Below, one piece after another: positions 45,734 through 54,869 of a stretch of DNA of 64,000 nucleotides. Below the pieces are notes generated by a model, which saw nothing but the letters and a program-made list of their open reading frames with translations, had not been told where the DNA came from and made no database searches. Source of the stretch: a virus; IMG/VR virus record IMGVR_UViG_3300009506_000021, positions 1 through 64,000 of that record, one strand, 5' to 3'. A program made the translations under genes and the position numbers. Numbering within the stretch: position 1 is the first letter of the stretch; each line of letters opens with the position of its first letter.

Positions 45734-46405
45734 ATGTTTGTTCATTCCAACACTCCTGAAATTGAGGAGCTGACAGATAAAATCACCAACGGACAGCGTT
45801 GGTACACTACCCGCTCGGGAGTCAAATATCCTTCCGTCACTACTATTCTTGGTGCCAAGGAAAAGCCTTGGCTGAACGAATGGCGAACCATGCTTGGACC
45901 CAAGAAAGCTGAGAAGGAAACCAAACGCTGTGCAGATCGAGGAACAGCTGTCCACAAAATGGCTGAAGACTATCTTAACAACCTTGAGAACCCAGCAAAG
46001 GGACACGAACAGCCAAATGTCAAGCTGTTCAATCAGCTAAAGTTCCGTCTTAATAAGATCGACAACATTCGTGCACAGGAAGTACCACTATACAGCGACA
46101 TCTTGAAGATTGCCGGTCGTGTTGACTGCGTTGGTGAATATGATGGTGTTCTTTCAATCATCGATTTCAAAACCTCGAACAATAACAAAGATGAAAGCAT
46201 GATTGAAGATTACTTCCTGCAGTGTACAGCGTATGCAATCATGTACGAAGAGCTGTATGGTGAGTTCATTGAGGACATCGTTGTATTGATTGCAGTTGAG
46301 AAAGGTATGATGCCTTTGGTATTCAAGCGCAAAATTGACGATTATGTCGTACCTTTAGTAGAACGCATAAATATGTTTTACGAGAAGCAGAAAGGGAAGT
46401 CATGA
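45734..46405 (+). CDS. PD-(D/E)XK exonuclease (RecB/MGME1-like)
   Basis: 223 aa. VKYPSVTTILGAKEKPWLNE opens the family; RGTAVHKMAEDYL supplies the first acids; GRVDCVGEYDGVLSIIDFKTS holds the D...DxK catalytic core and YFLQCTAYAIMYEE the Q/Y motif. These single-strand exonucleases are frequent in phage replication modules. It overlaps the next gene by 4 bases. Confidence 0.88.
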   Translation: MFVHSNTPEIEELTDKITNGQRWYTTRSGVKYPSVTTILGAKEKPWLNEWRTMLGPKKAEKETKRCADRGTAVHKMAEDYLNNLENPAKGHEQPNVKLFNQLKFRLNKIDNIRAQEVPLYSDILKIAGRVDCVGEYDGVLSIIDFKTSNNNKDESMIEDYFLQCTAYAIMYEELYGEFIEDIVVLIAVEKGMMPLVFKRKIDDYVVPLVERINMFYEKQKGKS

Positions 46406-47367
46406 ACGAATTTGAGAACATTGATCATCTAAATCAAGTCTTTAGTGCAGGGCAGTTTTCCTTGCCTGAATCGATCGTCGTTTCGGGGCTTTCGTATCGC
46501 CTGCACAATTCTCTTTCCCACCCAATCCCCGATATGGTAAAACAGGGCAAAAAAGATTTCGTTATCTACTCTCTGGACCCTGCTTCCAAGCGCAGCGAAA
46601 CTTGGCAATCATTATCACAGCAGCCCGTTGAACAGCGTCCTGTTAATGAGTGGATCGTTTTGATTTGGGCTATCGACCGAACATTATCGATTCGTCCAGC
46701 CCGAGTTGCATCAACAACACCTGCTCGTGCCAAAACTGACATGGACACAGCCACAAACACACTCGGTGAAGCCGAAGGTGCAAATGTTATCCCCGATCAT
46801 GTTGACATCAGATTCCTACAGTTCAACAGACAGGCTCCTGGTAAAGTTGATACGGGTGCAAATCTTTCTTCGTTGCATTGTGAAGAGTGGCGCGTTATTC
46901 CAGGTAAGAATATGGTGGAGTTCCGTTCGAGCCTACTTTCAGACAACACCATTCGAACGGAGCTTCACGACCAAGTTGCTATTCAGACGTCCGAAGGCTC
47001 CGAGTACCGACCAGTTATTTCTCTCAACGTTGCAATCGCTGGTAAGCAGATGCAGAACTGCAAGTTCAACCTAAACGATCGCTCTCAAATGCAAGACAAA
47101 ATTCTTGTTGGACAGAATATTCTCGAACAGGGTAAGTTCCTTGTTGATCCTAACAAGCAACATGATCGCTTTGAGAGTGTTGATTGGAACGCATTGCAAG
47201 AACAGTTTAAAGATATTTCAATCGTCGAAGAGTCGGTTGAAGATAAGCGACAGAAGACAGATGAACTGTATAAGCTGTTGCTCAATAGTGATGTTTCAAT
47301 GGCAGACCTTGTTCGCCATATCAAAACTATTGCGTACGACACACTTGAAGAAACAGACACATACTAA
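46402..47367 (+). CDS. Retropepsin-like protease of the RimB family
   Basis: 321 aa. A single Asp-Thr-Gly site, APGKVDTGANLSSLHC near residue 148, is followed by VISLNVAIAGKQMQNCKFNL and DKILVGQNILEQGKFLVDP, the strands of the COG4067 retropepsin family, sometimes called ATP-dependent zinc protease. One DTG per chain means it must act as a dimer. An N-terminal 140-residue part is additional. Possible roles are proteolytic maturation or a RimB-type activity. Rare in phages in my knowledge. Confidence 0.8.
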   Translation: MNEFENIDHLNQVFSAGQFSLPESIVVSGLSYRLHNSLSHPIPDMVKQGKKDFVIYSLDPASKRSETWQSLSQQPVEQRPVNEWIVLIWAIDRTLSIRPARVASTTPARAKTDMDTATNTLGEAEGANVIPDHVDIRFLQFNRQAPGKVDTGANLSSLHCEEWRVIPGKNMVEFRSSLLSDNTIRTELHDQVAIQTSEGSEYRPVISLNVAIAGKQMQNCKFNLNDRSQMQDKILVGQNILEQGKFLVDPNKQHDRFESVDWNALQEQFKDISIVEESVEDKRQKTDELYKLLLNSDVSMADLVRHIKTIAYDTLEETDTY

Positions 47368-47376
47368 GGAGCAGTA

Positions 47377-47997
47377 ATGGTAAAGTCTCCATTCTACGTG
47401 GTACAGAACTTTCTGTCGCCACTTCTTTGCGAACAGATCGCAGATGACCTGAACTTCATTTTCCCCGACAAAAATCCAGATGGAACACCAATCAAATCGA
47501 TGCGTTCCCACGAAAGATCCGAAGAGATAATCTTCCAGCATCTGCAGCGTCAAATCCCAAAGATTGAGGAACACTACAGCATCGACTACAAAGGTACTAC
47601 AACGATGATGTTTGAGTGGTATCCACAAGGATGTGAAGGTGAAAAACCTCACTGTGAAAACAGCGATTACTCAGGCAAGACTTGGGTGCGTTGTCGGAAT
47701 CGTGATCTAACTGGTATCGTTTTCTTCTGCGACTATCAAGACGAGATACCGTTTGACGGAGACTTCGAAGTGTATGGTGGCAAAGTTGAGTTTCCTCAGC
47801 ACCGCTTTGGATTTAATCCCCAGCGTTGTACGTTGGTTATATTTCCAAGTGACCCCCACTTTGTAAACGGAACCACACCAATACGAGCAGGTGACCTTTT
47901 ACAGGTTCGTTTTCACATTGTGGCGAACGAGCCATTTTTATACGACCCTCAAGAGTTTCCAGGCGATTACACGAAGTGGTTTGAACAGCTTGTATAG
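47377..47997 (+). CDS. 2-oxoglutarate/Fe(II) oxygenase-like protein
   Basis: 206 aa. The double-stranded beta-helix order is visible: MMFEWYPQGCEGEKPHCENS with the first metal His and acidic partner, later PSDPHFVNGTTPIRAGDLLQVRFHI containing the second His and the Arg for 2OG. Such enzymes hydroxylate proteins or nucleic acids and recur in T4-like phages. Substrate not known. Its HCEN instead of HxD is a slight oddity. Confidence 0.75.
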   Translation: MVKSPFYVVQNFLSPLLCEQIADDLNFIFPDKNPDGTPIKSMRSHERSEEIIFQHLQRQIPKIEEHYSIDYKGTTTMMFEWYPQGCEGEKPHCENSDYSGKTWVRCRNRDLTGIVFFCDYQDEIPFDGDFEVYGGKVEFPQHRFGFNPQRCTLVIFPSDPHFVNGTTPIRAGDLLQVRFHIVANEPFLYDPQEFPGDYTKWFEQLV

Positions 47998-48026
47998 TTG
48001 ACTTTTCAACCGAAAGGTCGTATCAT
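47998..48026 (+). promoter_or_regulatory. Sigma-70 promoter giving a leaderless lysin mRNA
   Basis: TTGACT at 47998-48003, 17-bp spacer, TATCAT at 48021-48026; six bases then ATG 48033, so +1 coincides with the start codon. Confidence 0.8.
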
Positions 48027-48032
48027 TATACA

Positions 48033-48626
48033 ATGAGGTTCTCAACGATCGGCGTCATTTTTGCCATAATTTTTCTTGACCTTTTCCTTGCATACAGGAT
48101 GGGGTTCAACGTTGGTCGCTCACAAACACTTCCACTTCCGCCTGTTTATGAGCCTAGACCGTTCAATCGACACGAGTCCCCTCGTCCATTGCCAAAACGA
48201 CAGTTTAGCGCTTCCTATACATTCTCTGAAAAGGACCAAAAGTGTCTTGCGCTGAACATTTATTGGGAAGCTCGTGACCAGGATCTGGAAGGCAAAATCG
48301 CGATAGGTTTGGTCACCTTACAGAGGGTACACTCTAAGTACTATCCGAATACCGTTTGTGGTGTCGTGTGGCAGAAGAACAAAGACAAGAAGACTGGACG
48401 CTACGTTGCGCAGTTCTCTTGGACGCTTGACGGACGATCCGATAAACCCAAAAACCCGATTGCTTGGCAGCGAGCCAAACTCATTGCGAGTTTCTTTGCA
48501 AGCAATCCACACTTAGAAGATTTGACAAAGGGTGCTTACCTGTATCATGCAGAGTACGTTAAGCCCTATTGGAAAAAGCATTACCAGCTGACCGCAAAGA
48601 TTGGTAATCACCTATTTTACAAATAA
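48033..48626 (+). CDS. SleB-type cell wall hydrolase with signal anchor
   Basis: 197 aa. An N-terminal hydrophobic helix (STIGVIFAIIFLDLFLAYRM) then a Pro-rich linker. The Hydrolase_2/SleB domain starts CLALNIYWEARDQDLEGKIA with the catalytic Glu near residue 77 and ends GAYLYHAEYVKPYWKK. These are lytic transglycosylases or related peptidoglycan hydrolases. The uncleaved-looking anchor suggests a signal-arrest-release endolysin, though export and timing are unproven. Its mRNA appears leaderless. Confidence 0.92.
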   Translation: MRFSTIGVIFAIIFLDLFLAYRMGFNVGRSQTLPLPPVYEPRPFNRHESPRPLPKRQFSASYTFSEKDQKCLALNIYWEARDQDLEGKIAIGLVTLQRVHSKYYPNTVCGVVWQKNKDKKTGRYVAQFSWTLDGRSDKPKNPIAWQRAKLIASFFASNPHLEDLTKGAYLYHAEYVKPYWKKHYQLTAKIGNHLFYK

Positions 48627-48629
48627 CCC

Positions 48630-48658
48630 TTGCCTTCCTCAGGCAGACCCTGTAAAGT
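48630..48658 (+). promoter_or_regulatory. Sigma-70-type promoter
   Basis: TTGCCT at 48630-48635, 17-bp spacer, TAAAGT at 48653-48658, upstream of dsbA and the polymerase operon. AAAGGAG follows before ATG 48689. Confidence 0.65.
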
Positions 48659-48688
48659 AGCACTACAACTATAATAAAGGAGAAAAGT

Positions 48689-48970
48689 ATGTCCCTACCT
48701 AGCAATCCAAATGATCGTCAGAAACTCAAGTTGGCTATTGGTGAAATCACCAAGTGTCTGCTTCGCATTGATAGCGAGCGCGAAGCAATGAAGGAAATCA
48801 TCTCTGACGCCTCCACCAAATACGGTGTTGACAAGAAGATGATCCGCAAGATCGCCACAACCATGTACAAGCACAACTACGCAGATGTTCAGGCTGAAAA
48901 CGAAGAGTTTGAAACCCTGTACGAGACTCTTGTTGAAGGTCGTACCGACGAAGACGAGGCTGCTGCGTAA
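48689..48970 (+). CDS. dsbA: DsbA-like double-stranded DNA-binding protein
   Basis: 93 aa, the size of T4 DsbA (89). The end MYKHNYADVQAENEEFETLYETLVE resembles T4 DsbA (LYHKDN...EAETEEVVELYDTV). T4 DsbA binds dsDNA near late promoters and helps late transcription. This fits the TATAAATA boxes and the sliding clamp present here. It abuts the polymerase gene (TAATG overlap). Confidence 0.82.
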   Translation: MSLPSNPNDRQKLKLAIGEITKCLLRIDSEREAMKEIISDASTKYGVDKKMIRKIATTMYKHNYADVQAENEEFETLYETLVEGRTDEDEAAA

Positions 48971-51522
48971 TGAGCTATATCTCGGCTGCTCGCAAGGGCA
49001 ACGATGTTGTAGTATGGGAACGTACGGAGGACGGTGAACGTGTGATGAACACTCACCGTGCTCCGTTCTATTTCTTTACGAAAGATCCCAAAGGCAAGTA
49101 CGAAAGCATATATGGCGATAAGCTAACTCGCCATGACTTTTCGACAGGTGACGAGTTCAATGCCGCTCGCAGCGAGTGTCGCGGTATGGGCATGGAGATG
49201 TTTGAATCTGACTTGCCACCCGAACTCAAGTATCTGTCAGAAAAGTACTATCAGGTTCCTGCTCCATTGCTTCACATGACATTCCTCGATATCGAGGTTG
49301 ATTATGACCCGAAGCTTGGATTCTCTAGCGTAGACAATCCTTACGCACCGATTAACTCAATCGCACTGTACCATCAGTGGGAACATCGCATGGTAATATA
49401 TGCAGTGCCTCCTGAAGGTCAGAGTTGGACTGAAAAGAAACTCTACGACGAGATGAACGAGATTGAGGCGTTCCCCGAGGACGTGGAGATTGAGGTTTAT
49501 CTGTGCGAGAACGAAAAAGAGATTCTGTTAAGCATCTTGGGTGAGATTGAGGACTCTGATCTGGTCGCAGGTTGGAACAGCGACTTCTTTGATATTCCAT
49601 ACATTGCGAAGCGTCTTGAGAAGATGCTTGGCATGAAATACTTCGACATGCTTTCATTTCCTTTTGCGGGACGTCCAAAGTATCGCGAAGTTGAGATGTT
49701 TGGTAACATCAACACAACAATCGATTTACAGGGTCGCATCAGTTGCGACTATCTGGCTCTGTTCAAGAAATACGAAATGGCAGAGCGACCATCATATAAG
49801 TTGGAATCAATAGCAAACGAGATTCTCCCTGACCTTCCAAAGTTGGAGTACGAAGGTACTTTGGCTGGATTGTACAGAGACAACTTTGCTTGGTTCTGTC
49901 GATACAACCTTCGTGATACGGAGGTTCTAAAGGGGTTCGAAGAGAAGCTTGGATACGTTGCTCTGGCGAATGAAATGTATCACCTGTCTACGGGGTTGTG
50001 GAAACACGTCACTGGCACACTGAAACTGGCTGAGCTTGCCATCAACAACTACATCGTTCACGAGAAAGAATTGCGCTTTCCTGACATGGGTGATCCTGAG
50101 CAAGGTAGCATCGCTGGTGCATTTGTTCTCGAACCAAAGACAGGCATGCACAATTGGATTGGATCAATCGATATCAACTCACTGTATCCCTCTGCTATTC
50201 GCTCCATCAATATCAGTCCTGAAACACTCGTAGGACAATTTGAGGACTGTGGTAAGGCAGCAGAGAATATTGCAAAGGGTACAATGGTATCCTTGACGTT
50301 GACCTACGAAGATAGTTCAGAAGAAGAACACACAGCAGATCAGTGGCGGCAAATCCTGTGGGATCGTAAGTGGTCGATCAGTGGATTTGGTACTGTGTTC
50401 TCGCAGGAACGAAAAGGCATCATACCAGCGATCCTTGAAGACTGGTACGCAACACGTAAGAAGTATCAGGCGCTGAAGGCGAAAGCAGAAGATAAGGGCA
50501 AGAAGTCCTACTACGACCGTCTGCAGTATGTGTACAAGATCAAACTGAACAGCTTGTACGGTGCTCTCAATAACGCATACTTTAGATATTCTGATTTGCG
50601 TATGGGCGAAAGCACAACTGGTACAGGTCGTGCAATCCTTCGACACCAATGTGCAAAGACAAACGAAGTGATGACTGGCGTGTACGATGCGGCTGGTGAG
50701 GCTGTGCTGTACGGTGATACAGACTCCACATACTTTGCTTTGTTTGCAGAGAATGAGGAAGAAGCAGTCCTAATCGCTGACACTGCGGCTTCAAAGGTCA
50801 ACGATTCGTTCCCTGAACTGATGCGTGAGACATTCTTGTGTCAGCCAGACTTTGAGAACCTTATCCAGTCTGGTCGAGAGATCGTCGCTTCTCGTGGCAT
50901 ATTCGTTGAAAAGAAACGCTACATTCTTCGTGTCATCGACAACGAAGGTGAGAAGGTTGACAAGCTCAAGGTTATGGGGTTAGACACAAAGAAGACCACG
51001 ATTCCACCTGCTGTTGGCAAGAAGCTGAACGAATACGTCGGTCGATTGCTGAAAGGCGAAGAGTGGGATGACATTGCTCGCGACATCGTTGACTTCAAGC
51101 ACTACATTGAAACAACTGACGATGTGATGGCAATTGGACTTCCAAAAGGGGTTAACAAGGTCGAGGAGTACACAATTAACCTCAACCGAGACGAGAACAC
51201 TCGATTGCCTGGGCACGTTGCTGCTGCGATCCACTACAACAAGATGATCGAGAAGTACGAGGACAAAGCAAGTGGCTCAATTACTTCTGGCATGAAAATC
51301 AAAGTCTTCTATCTGACGCAGAAGTATGGTAAGTTCAAGAGCATTGCACTTCCAACAGACCTGAACAGCGTTCCAGATTGGTTCCTGAATAACTTCACGA
51401 TCAATCGTCAAATGCACATACAGCGACTTGTTGACAATCCCCTTGGCAACATTATCAAGGCTATTGGTAAAGACGTACCAACAGCACAATCCCTCGTTGT
51501 GGATAACTTACTGGGCTTCTAA
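48970..51522 (+). CDS. 43: DNA polymerase, family B (T4 gp43)
   Basis: 850 aa; T4 gp43 has 898. Exonuclease motifs: LDIEVDYD, GWNSDFFDIPYIAKR and YNLRDTEVLK. Polymerase motifs: SIDINSLYPSAIRS (A), YKIKLNSLYGALNNA (B), LYGDTDSTYFALF (C). Replicative polymerase with proofreading; works with the clamp at 52187. TAATG overlap at both ends ties it to dsbA and the following gene. No intein or intron is seen. Confidence 0.97.
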   Translation: MSYISAARKGNDVVVWERTEDGERVMNTHRAPFYFFTKDPKGKYESIYGDKLTRHDFSTGDEFNAARSECRGMGMEMFESDLPPELKYLSEKYYQVPAPLLHMTFLDIEVDYDPKLGFSSVDNPYAPINSIALYHQWEHRMVIYAVPPEGQSWTEKKLYDEMNEIEAFPEDVEIEVYLCENEKEILLSILGEIEDSDLVAGWNSDFFDIPYIAKRLEKMLGMKYFDMLSFPFAGRPKYREVEMFGNINTTIDLQGRISCDYLALFKKYEMAERPSYKLESIANEILPDLPKLEYEGTLAGLYRDNFAWFCRYNLRDTEVLKGFEEKLGYVALANEMYHLSTGLWKHVTGTLKLAELAINNYIVHEKELRFPDMGDPEQGSIAGAFVLEPKTGMHNWIGSIDINSLYPSAIRSINISPETLVGQFEDCGKAAENIAKGTMVSLTLTYEDSSEEEHTADQWRQILWDRKWSISGFGTVFSQERKGIIPAILEDWYATRKKYQALKAKAEDKGKKSYYDRLQYVYKIKLNSLYGALNNAYFRYSDLRMGESTTGTGRAILRHQCAKTNEVMTGVYDAAGEAVLYGDTDSTYFALFAENEEEAVLIADTAASKVNDSFPELMRETFLCQPDFENLIQSGREIVASRGIFVEKKRYILRVIDNEGEKVDKLKVMGLDTKKTTIPPAVGKKLNEYVGRLLKGEEWDDIARDIVDFKHYIETTDDVMAIGLPKGVNKVEEYTINLNRDENTRLPGHVAAAIHYNKMIEKYEDKASGSITSGMKIKVFYLTQKYGKFKSIALPTDLNSVPDWFLNNFTINRQMHIQRLVDNPLGNIIKAIGKDVPTAQSLVVDNLLGF

Positions 51523-51740
51523 TGGTTGACGAATATCAAAAAGTGGCAGCGATCGTTTGTAACGACATGAAGGTTCTTGGAGCACTGACTGAACGCCAGG
51601 ACGTTGATGAAGATTTCCTCCGAAAGAGCATTCTAATGATGGTCGAGAAAATGGAAGAGGCTATCAACGATCCTCGCATCAGGGACATGCGTTACAGTGC
51701 CATGTGTGCACTTGCATTGGTTGTACGAGATAAAGAATGA
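51522..51740 (+). CDS. Small helical protein
   Basis: 72 aa (MVDEYQKVAAIVCNDMKVLG). Helical and acidic. It starts at the last base of the polymerase stop and overlaps the next gene. Function unknown. Confidence 0.6.
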   Translation: MVDEYQKVAAIVCNDMKVLGALTERQDVDEDFLRKSILMMVEKMEEAINDPRIRDMRYSAMCALALVVRDKE

Positions 51741-52150
51741 TCTACACATCCAACTACGCTCGCAAGGGTGCAGATGAAAATGCATTTGGTATTAGCATTG
51801 CGGTTCCAAACTGGTTTGATGGTCGCAGGCTCTCTCAACTTGCGCCGACTTGGGAGTTAGTGTGTGGCATCCAACAGGGCGATATTGACAACGACACTTA
51901 TAGAAGAAAATACATCGAACTTCTGGAAAGTCGGCGATCAAACAAGCTAAACCTTGACTATTTGCTCAGTTCCCTTCCTTCCCCCTCATATTTGCTGTGC
52001 TACGAAGCTCCTGGCGAATTTTGCCACAGACGTGTATTCGCTGAATGGGTCGAAGAAAAATGTGGGTTGGTTATTCCTGAATGGAAGAACCCAAAAGAAG
52101 AGGAAGAAACCAAACAAAGGGAAGTGGTTGACAATCTATTTGATTTCTAG
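51737..52150 (+). CDS. DUF488-like protein
   Basis: 137 aa. IYTSNYARKGADENAFGISI at the start, LLCYEAPGEFCHRRVFAEWV later. The CYExPxxxCHRxVxAxW phrase is the hallmark of DUF488-type proteins (role uncertain). The tail is acidic and carries a strong promoter for the clamp gene. Confidence 0.8.
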   Translation: MIYTSNYARKGADENAFGISIAVPNWFDGRRLSQLAPTWELVCGIQQGDIDNDTYRRKYIELLESRRSNKLNLDYLLSSLPSPSYLLCYEAPGEFCHRRVFAEWVEEKCGLVIPEWKNPKEEEETKQREVVDNLFDF

Positions 52151-52156
52151 TATAAT
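52128..52156 (+). promoter_or_regulatory. Full-consensus sigma-70 promoter for the sliding clamp
   Basis: TTGACA at 52128-52133, exactly 17 bp, TATAAT at 52151-52156, with a 30-base leader to ATG 52187 (AAGAGAGAA). Confidence 0.93.
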
Positions 52157-52186
52157 GAACACAAACAATAATAAGAGAGAATAATA

Positions 52187-52894
52187 ATGAAATTATCTTC
52201 TGACACCCTAGCATTTATTCAGACCGTTGTTGAGACAGCACATCTTGTTGATATCGACAATGTTATTATCGATAGCGAGTCTCTTCGAGGACTTTCGGAA
52301 GGCAGCACTGTTGTTCTTCTCGAGAAGAACGTTCCCAACCTTGAGTTCGAGGCTATTGGCCTCAACCGCACGGATGTGTTCCAACAGAGGTTGAATGTCG
52401 TTCGCGAGCTTGACAATTTCACAGTCGATGCTGTCGTTGACGATGAGAAAGGGTTTGTTCGGTCCCTGACAATGAAAGCGAAGGGCACAAAGGTTGATTA
52501 TCGATGTGCAAACCCAACAACAATTCGTGCTCCTCGTATACTTCACGACGAGATGCTTGCACGAGTTGTAGTGAACGCTGATGCAGTTAGGATGCTGCAG
52601 AAGGGTGCTTCCGCCATGGGTTCTGACGCCGTCAGTTTTACCAGCGATGCTGATGGGGTTTCGTTTGCTTTGGTTGATCTCAACCAAGACACGTTTGAGC
52701 ATGCATTTGCAGAGCATGCGGAGCCTCTGAAAGAGGGTACCCCCGCCAATTTTTCTCATAAGTACCCCGTAAAGACAGTGTTAGCACTGCTCAAACACTC
52801 CTCGAGTGATCTCACATTCTTCGAGGTTGGAGTGAAGGGAACGCTTCGAGTCAAGGTAAATGGATTGGGTGTATACGTAATCCCAATGGTGTAA
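52187..52894 (+). CDS. 45: DNA sliding clamp (T4 gp45)
   Basis: 235 aa, near T4 gp45 (228). KLSSDTLAFIQTVVETAHLV at the start and DLTFFEVGVKGTLRVKVNGLG at the end are in PCNA/gp45 style, with repeated beta-alpha-beta units. It encircles DNA and, in T4, also activates late transcription. It stands in front of two small genes and RNase H, behind a perfect promoter. The clamp loader (44/62) is outside the window. Confidence 0.88.
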   Translation: MKLSSDTLAFIQTVVETAHLVDIDNVIIDSESLRGLSEGSTVVLLEKNVPNLEFEAIGLNRTDVFQQRLNVVRELDNFTVDAVVDDEKGFVRSLTMKAKGTKVDYRCANPTTIRAPRILHDEMLARVVVNADAVRMLQKGASAMGSDAVSFTSDADGVSFALVDLNQDTFEHAFAEHAEPLKEGTPANFSHKYPVKTVLALLKHSSSDLTFFEVGVKGTLRVKVNGLGVYVIPMV

Positions 52895-52895
52895 C

Positions 52896-53105
52896 ATGGC
52901 TACGGTTCGGTCAAAGTGCTCCGAAGACCCAACAAAGGATTGTCCGTACGAAATCTACATAACGGGTCCTGGTGTCGTGTCGTGCAACTCTGAAAGCATA
53001 TTCAAATGTTGTAAAGGACAGCGACAACTAAAAGCACTAAAAGAGATACACGACCGTCTCGTTGAGGAAAGAAAATGTTCGGATTCAAAACCAAAAATCA
53101 AATAA
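52896..53105 (+). CDS. Cysteine-rich small protein
   Basis: 69 aa, with CSEDPTKDCPYEIYITGPGV, CNSESIFKCCKG and a late Cys. Six to seven cysteines suggest a zinc-binding finger. Starts right after the clamp stop and overlaps the next gene by 31 bases. Unknown. Confidence 0.6.
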   Translation: MATVRSKCSEDPTKDCPYEIYITGPGVVSCNSESIFKCCKGQRQLKALKEIHDRLVEERKCSDSKPKIK

Positions 53106-53470
53106 AAAAGGAACTGCTCGAAGAGATTCGAGCAGAAGAAAAACAACGACGAGAAGAAATTCAGGCGGCTGAGAAACGTGCAAGGGATGAAGAGCGTGGT
53201 CGACGTGAAGCCGAAGAAAAGGCTCGCGAAGAAGAAGCTGCACTAATGAAAGCCTCCGAAGAACCTTGGGTTGATATCAAGGGAATCGTTGAGGACCCCG
53301 AGAAGGGTATCAAAATTGAGCTTGACTGGAACGACGCATTCGTTAAGTTCCTCCGCGAAAACGGATACACCGGTACCGACGATGAAACCGTGATCCAACG
53401 ATACGTCGCTGTACTTGCCAAGCAAGTTGCAGGTGACATGGCAGAAGATCAAATAAACGAACACGAATGA
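53075..53470 (+). CDS. Coiled-coil hypothetical protein
   Basis: 131 aa. Residues 1-55 are a charged coiled coil (KKELLEEIRAEEKQRREEIQ and so on). The C-terminal half (WVDIKGIVEDPEKGIKIELD) is globular. It overlaps RNase H by 4 bases. Unknown role near the replication genes. Confidence 0.65.
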   Translation: MFGFKTKNQIKKELLEEIRAEEKQRREEIQAAEKRARDEERGRREAEEKAREEEAALMKASEEPWVDIKGIVEDPEKGIKIELDWNDAFVKFLRENGYTGTDDETVIQRYVAVLAKQVAGDMAEDQINEHE

Positions 53471-54459
53471 AATACTTAGTTTTCGACATCTCTAACGTCC
53501 TGTACCGTACGTTCTTTGCCAACAAGCAACATGACGTTGACACAAGTACTGGGCTCGCTCACCACACTGCTCTGATGAGCATGAACAAATTCTTCAAGAA
53601 GTTTCGTCCACACAAGGTTGTTATGGCATTTGACCGTAGCAGTTGGCGAAAGGAATACACCACATCCGAAGAAGCCCTCACCAGCAAAAAGTACAAGGGT
53701 AACCGTCGTCAGAAGATGACTCCAAAGGAACAGGAGAAGTTCGAACGCTTCTGTGAGCACATTAACGAATTCGAAGAAATCATGCGGACTCACACCAGCG
53801 TCATCTGTCTTGCCGGTGAGAACCTTGAGGCTGATGATCTGATTGCAGGGTTTGTTCAGGCATATGGTGAAGACGGTGAAGACGAAATTGTCATCGTCAG
53901 TCGTGACCGAGATCTGGCTCAGAATCTTGGAATGGGGAAGGATACCGTCTTCCCTAACGTCATCCAGTTCGATCCGTTCACTGGCGAAGAAATCACAATC
54001 GAAAGTGCTATCCGCGATTGTCTGAAAGACAAGAAGGGCAAGATCAATATTCCCGAAGAATACAAGTCCGTTGACTTCTTCCTGTGGTGCAAGAAGATTC
54101 GTGGTGACTCTGGTGATAATGTTCAGGCAGCTTTTCCAGGTGTCAAGTATCCACGCATCCTGAAGGCATATGACGACGACTATGAACGCAACAAGTTGCT
54201 CCATGAGACATGGAAGGACATCAAGAATGGACAGCCTGTAAATCGAAATGTCAAGCAGATGATGGAAGAAGGTGATCTGCTGATGAACCTACGTAGTCAG
54301 CCCGAATACATTCGCACGAGAATGTTCACTGAAATTCTCAATGAAACAGAGAATCCAGGCAAGTTCAGCTACTTCGAGTTTATGAAGTTTCTCGGCAAGT
54401 ACCAGATGAAAGACATTGCTGGTAACCTCGAAAACTTCGTGGACCTGCTTAGCCGTTAA
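53467..54459 (+). CDS. rnh: RNase H / 5'-3' exonuclease (T4 RNase H type)
   Basis: 330 aa; T4 RNase H has 305. KYLVFDISNVLYRTFFA at the N-terminus, NLEADDLIAGFVQA, EIVIVSRDRDLAQNLG and KKIRGDSGDNVQAAFPGV supply the metal-binding acids of the FEN-1 family. It removes RNA primers on the lagging strand. It is the last gene of the clamp operon and meets the convergent holin candidate (4-base overlap). Confidence 0.93.
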   Translation: MKYLVFDISNVLYRTFFANKQHDVDTSTGLAHHTALMSMNKFFKKFRPHKVVMAFDRSSWRKEYTTSEEALTSKKYKGNRRQKMTPKEQEKFERFCEHINEFEEIMRTHTSVICLAGENLEADDLIAGFVQAYGEDGEDEIVIVSRDRDLAQNLGMGKDTVFPNVIQFDPFTGEEITIESAIRDCLKDKKGKINIPEEYKSVDFFLWCKKIRGDSGDNVQAAFPGVKYPRILKAYDDDYERNKLLHETWKDIKNGQPVNRNVKQMMEEGDLLMNLRSQPEYIRTRMFTEILNETENPGKFSYFEFMKFLGKYQMKDIAGNLENFVDLLSR

Positions 54460-54845
54460 CCACCGTTGGGCGTATCGTCATTTTTGACTTTACGCTCTTC
54501 TTCGCCAGGCTGCTTGTTCCAGTGGCTGAAACCATTCCACTTACGCCCCGCATTACTGTAAAATGCAAACACCGCAGCGGCTAATGCAAACAGTGCGGAC
54601 AACAGTGCGGTATGTTGTGTAGTTGGAGCCTGAATAATGCATTCAGTTACTTTGCCACCATGCTCAACGCATCCCTCCAAAATATATGGGTGAAGATTCA
54701 TATACCAACGAGTCACCTCGTAAACTCCATACCCAAATAGAATGACGACGGCACGAGGAATTAGGCGCCATGCGTCAATCCACTCTGCAATGGCTAAATG
54801 AAATTTGCGCCATGAGTCTATATCCATGATTTTATCCCTATTCAT
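54456..54845 (-). CDS. Holin candidate, two membrane spans
   Basis: 129 aa from ATG 54845 (GGAG upstream). LIPRAVVILFGYGVYEVTRW and TALLSALFALAAAVFAFYSN are two membrane helices, with a short charged N-terminus and a basic C-terminal tail (RKVKNDDTPNGG). This is a class II holin-type layout similar to some phage holins. It diverges from the PAAR-peptidase gene at a palindromic late box, and SleB lysin is 6 kb away. Function inferred. Confidence 0.7.
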   Translation of the reverse strand: MNRDKIMDIDSWRKFHLAIAEWIDAWRLIPRAVVILFGYGVYEVTRWYMNLHPYILEGCVEHGGKVTECIIQAPTTQHTALLSALFALAAAVFAFYSNAGRKWNGFSHWNKQPGEEERKVKNDDTPNGG

Positions 54846-54869
54846 GCTCATCTCCGTATGAAATTTGTT

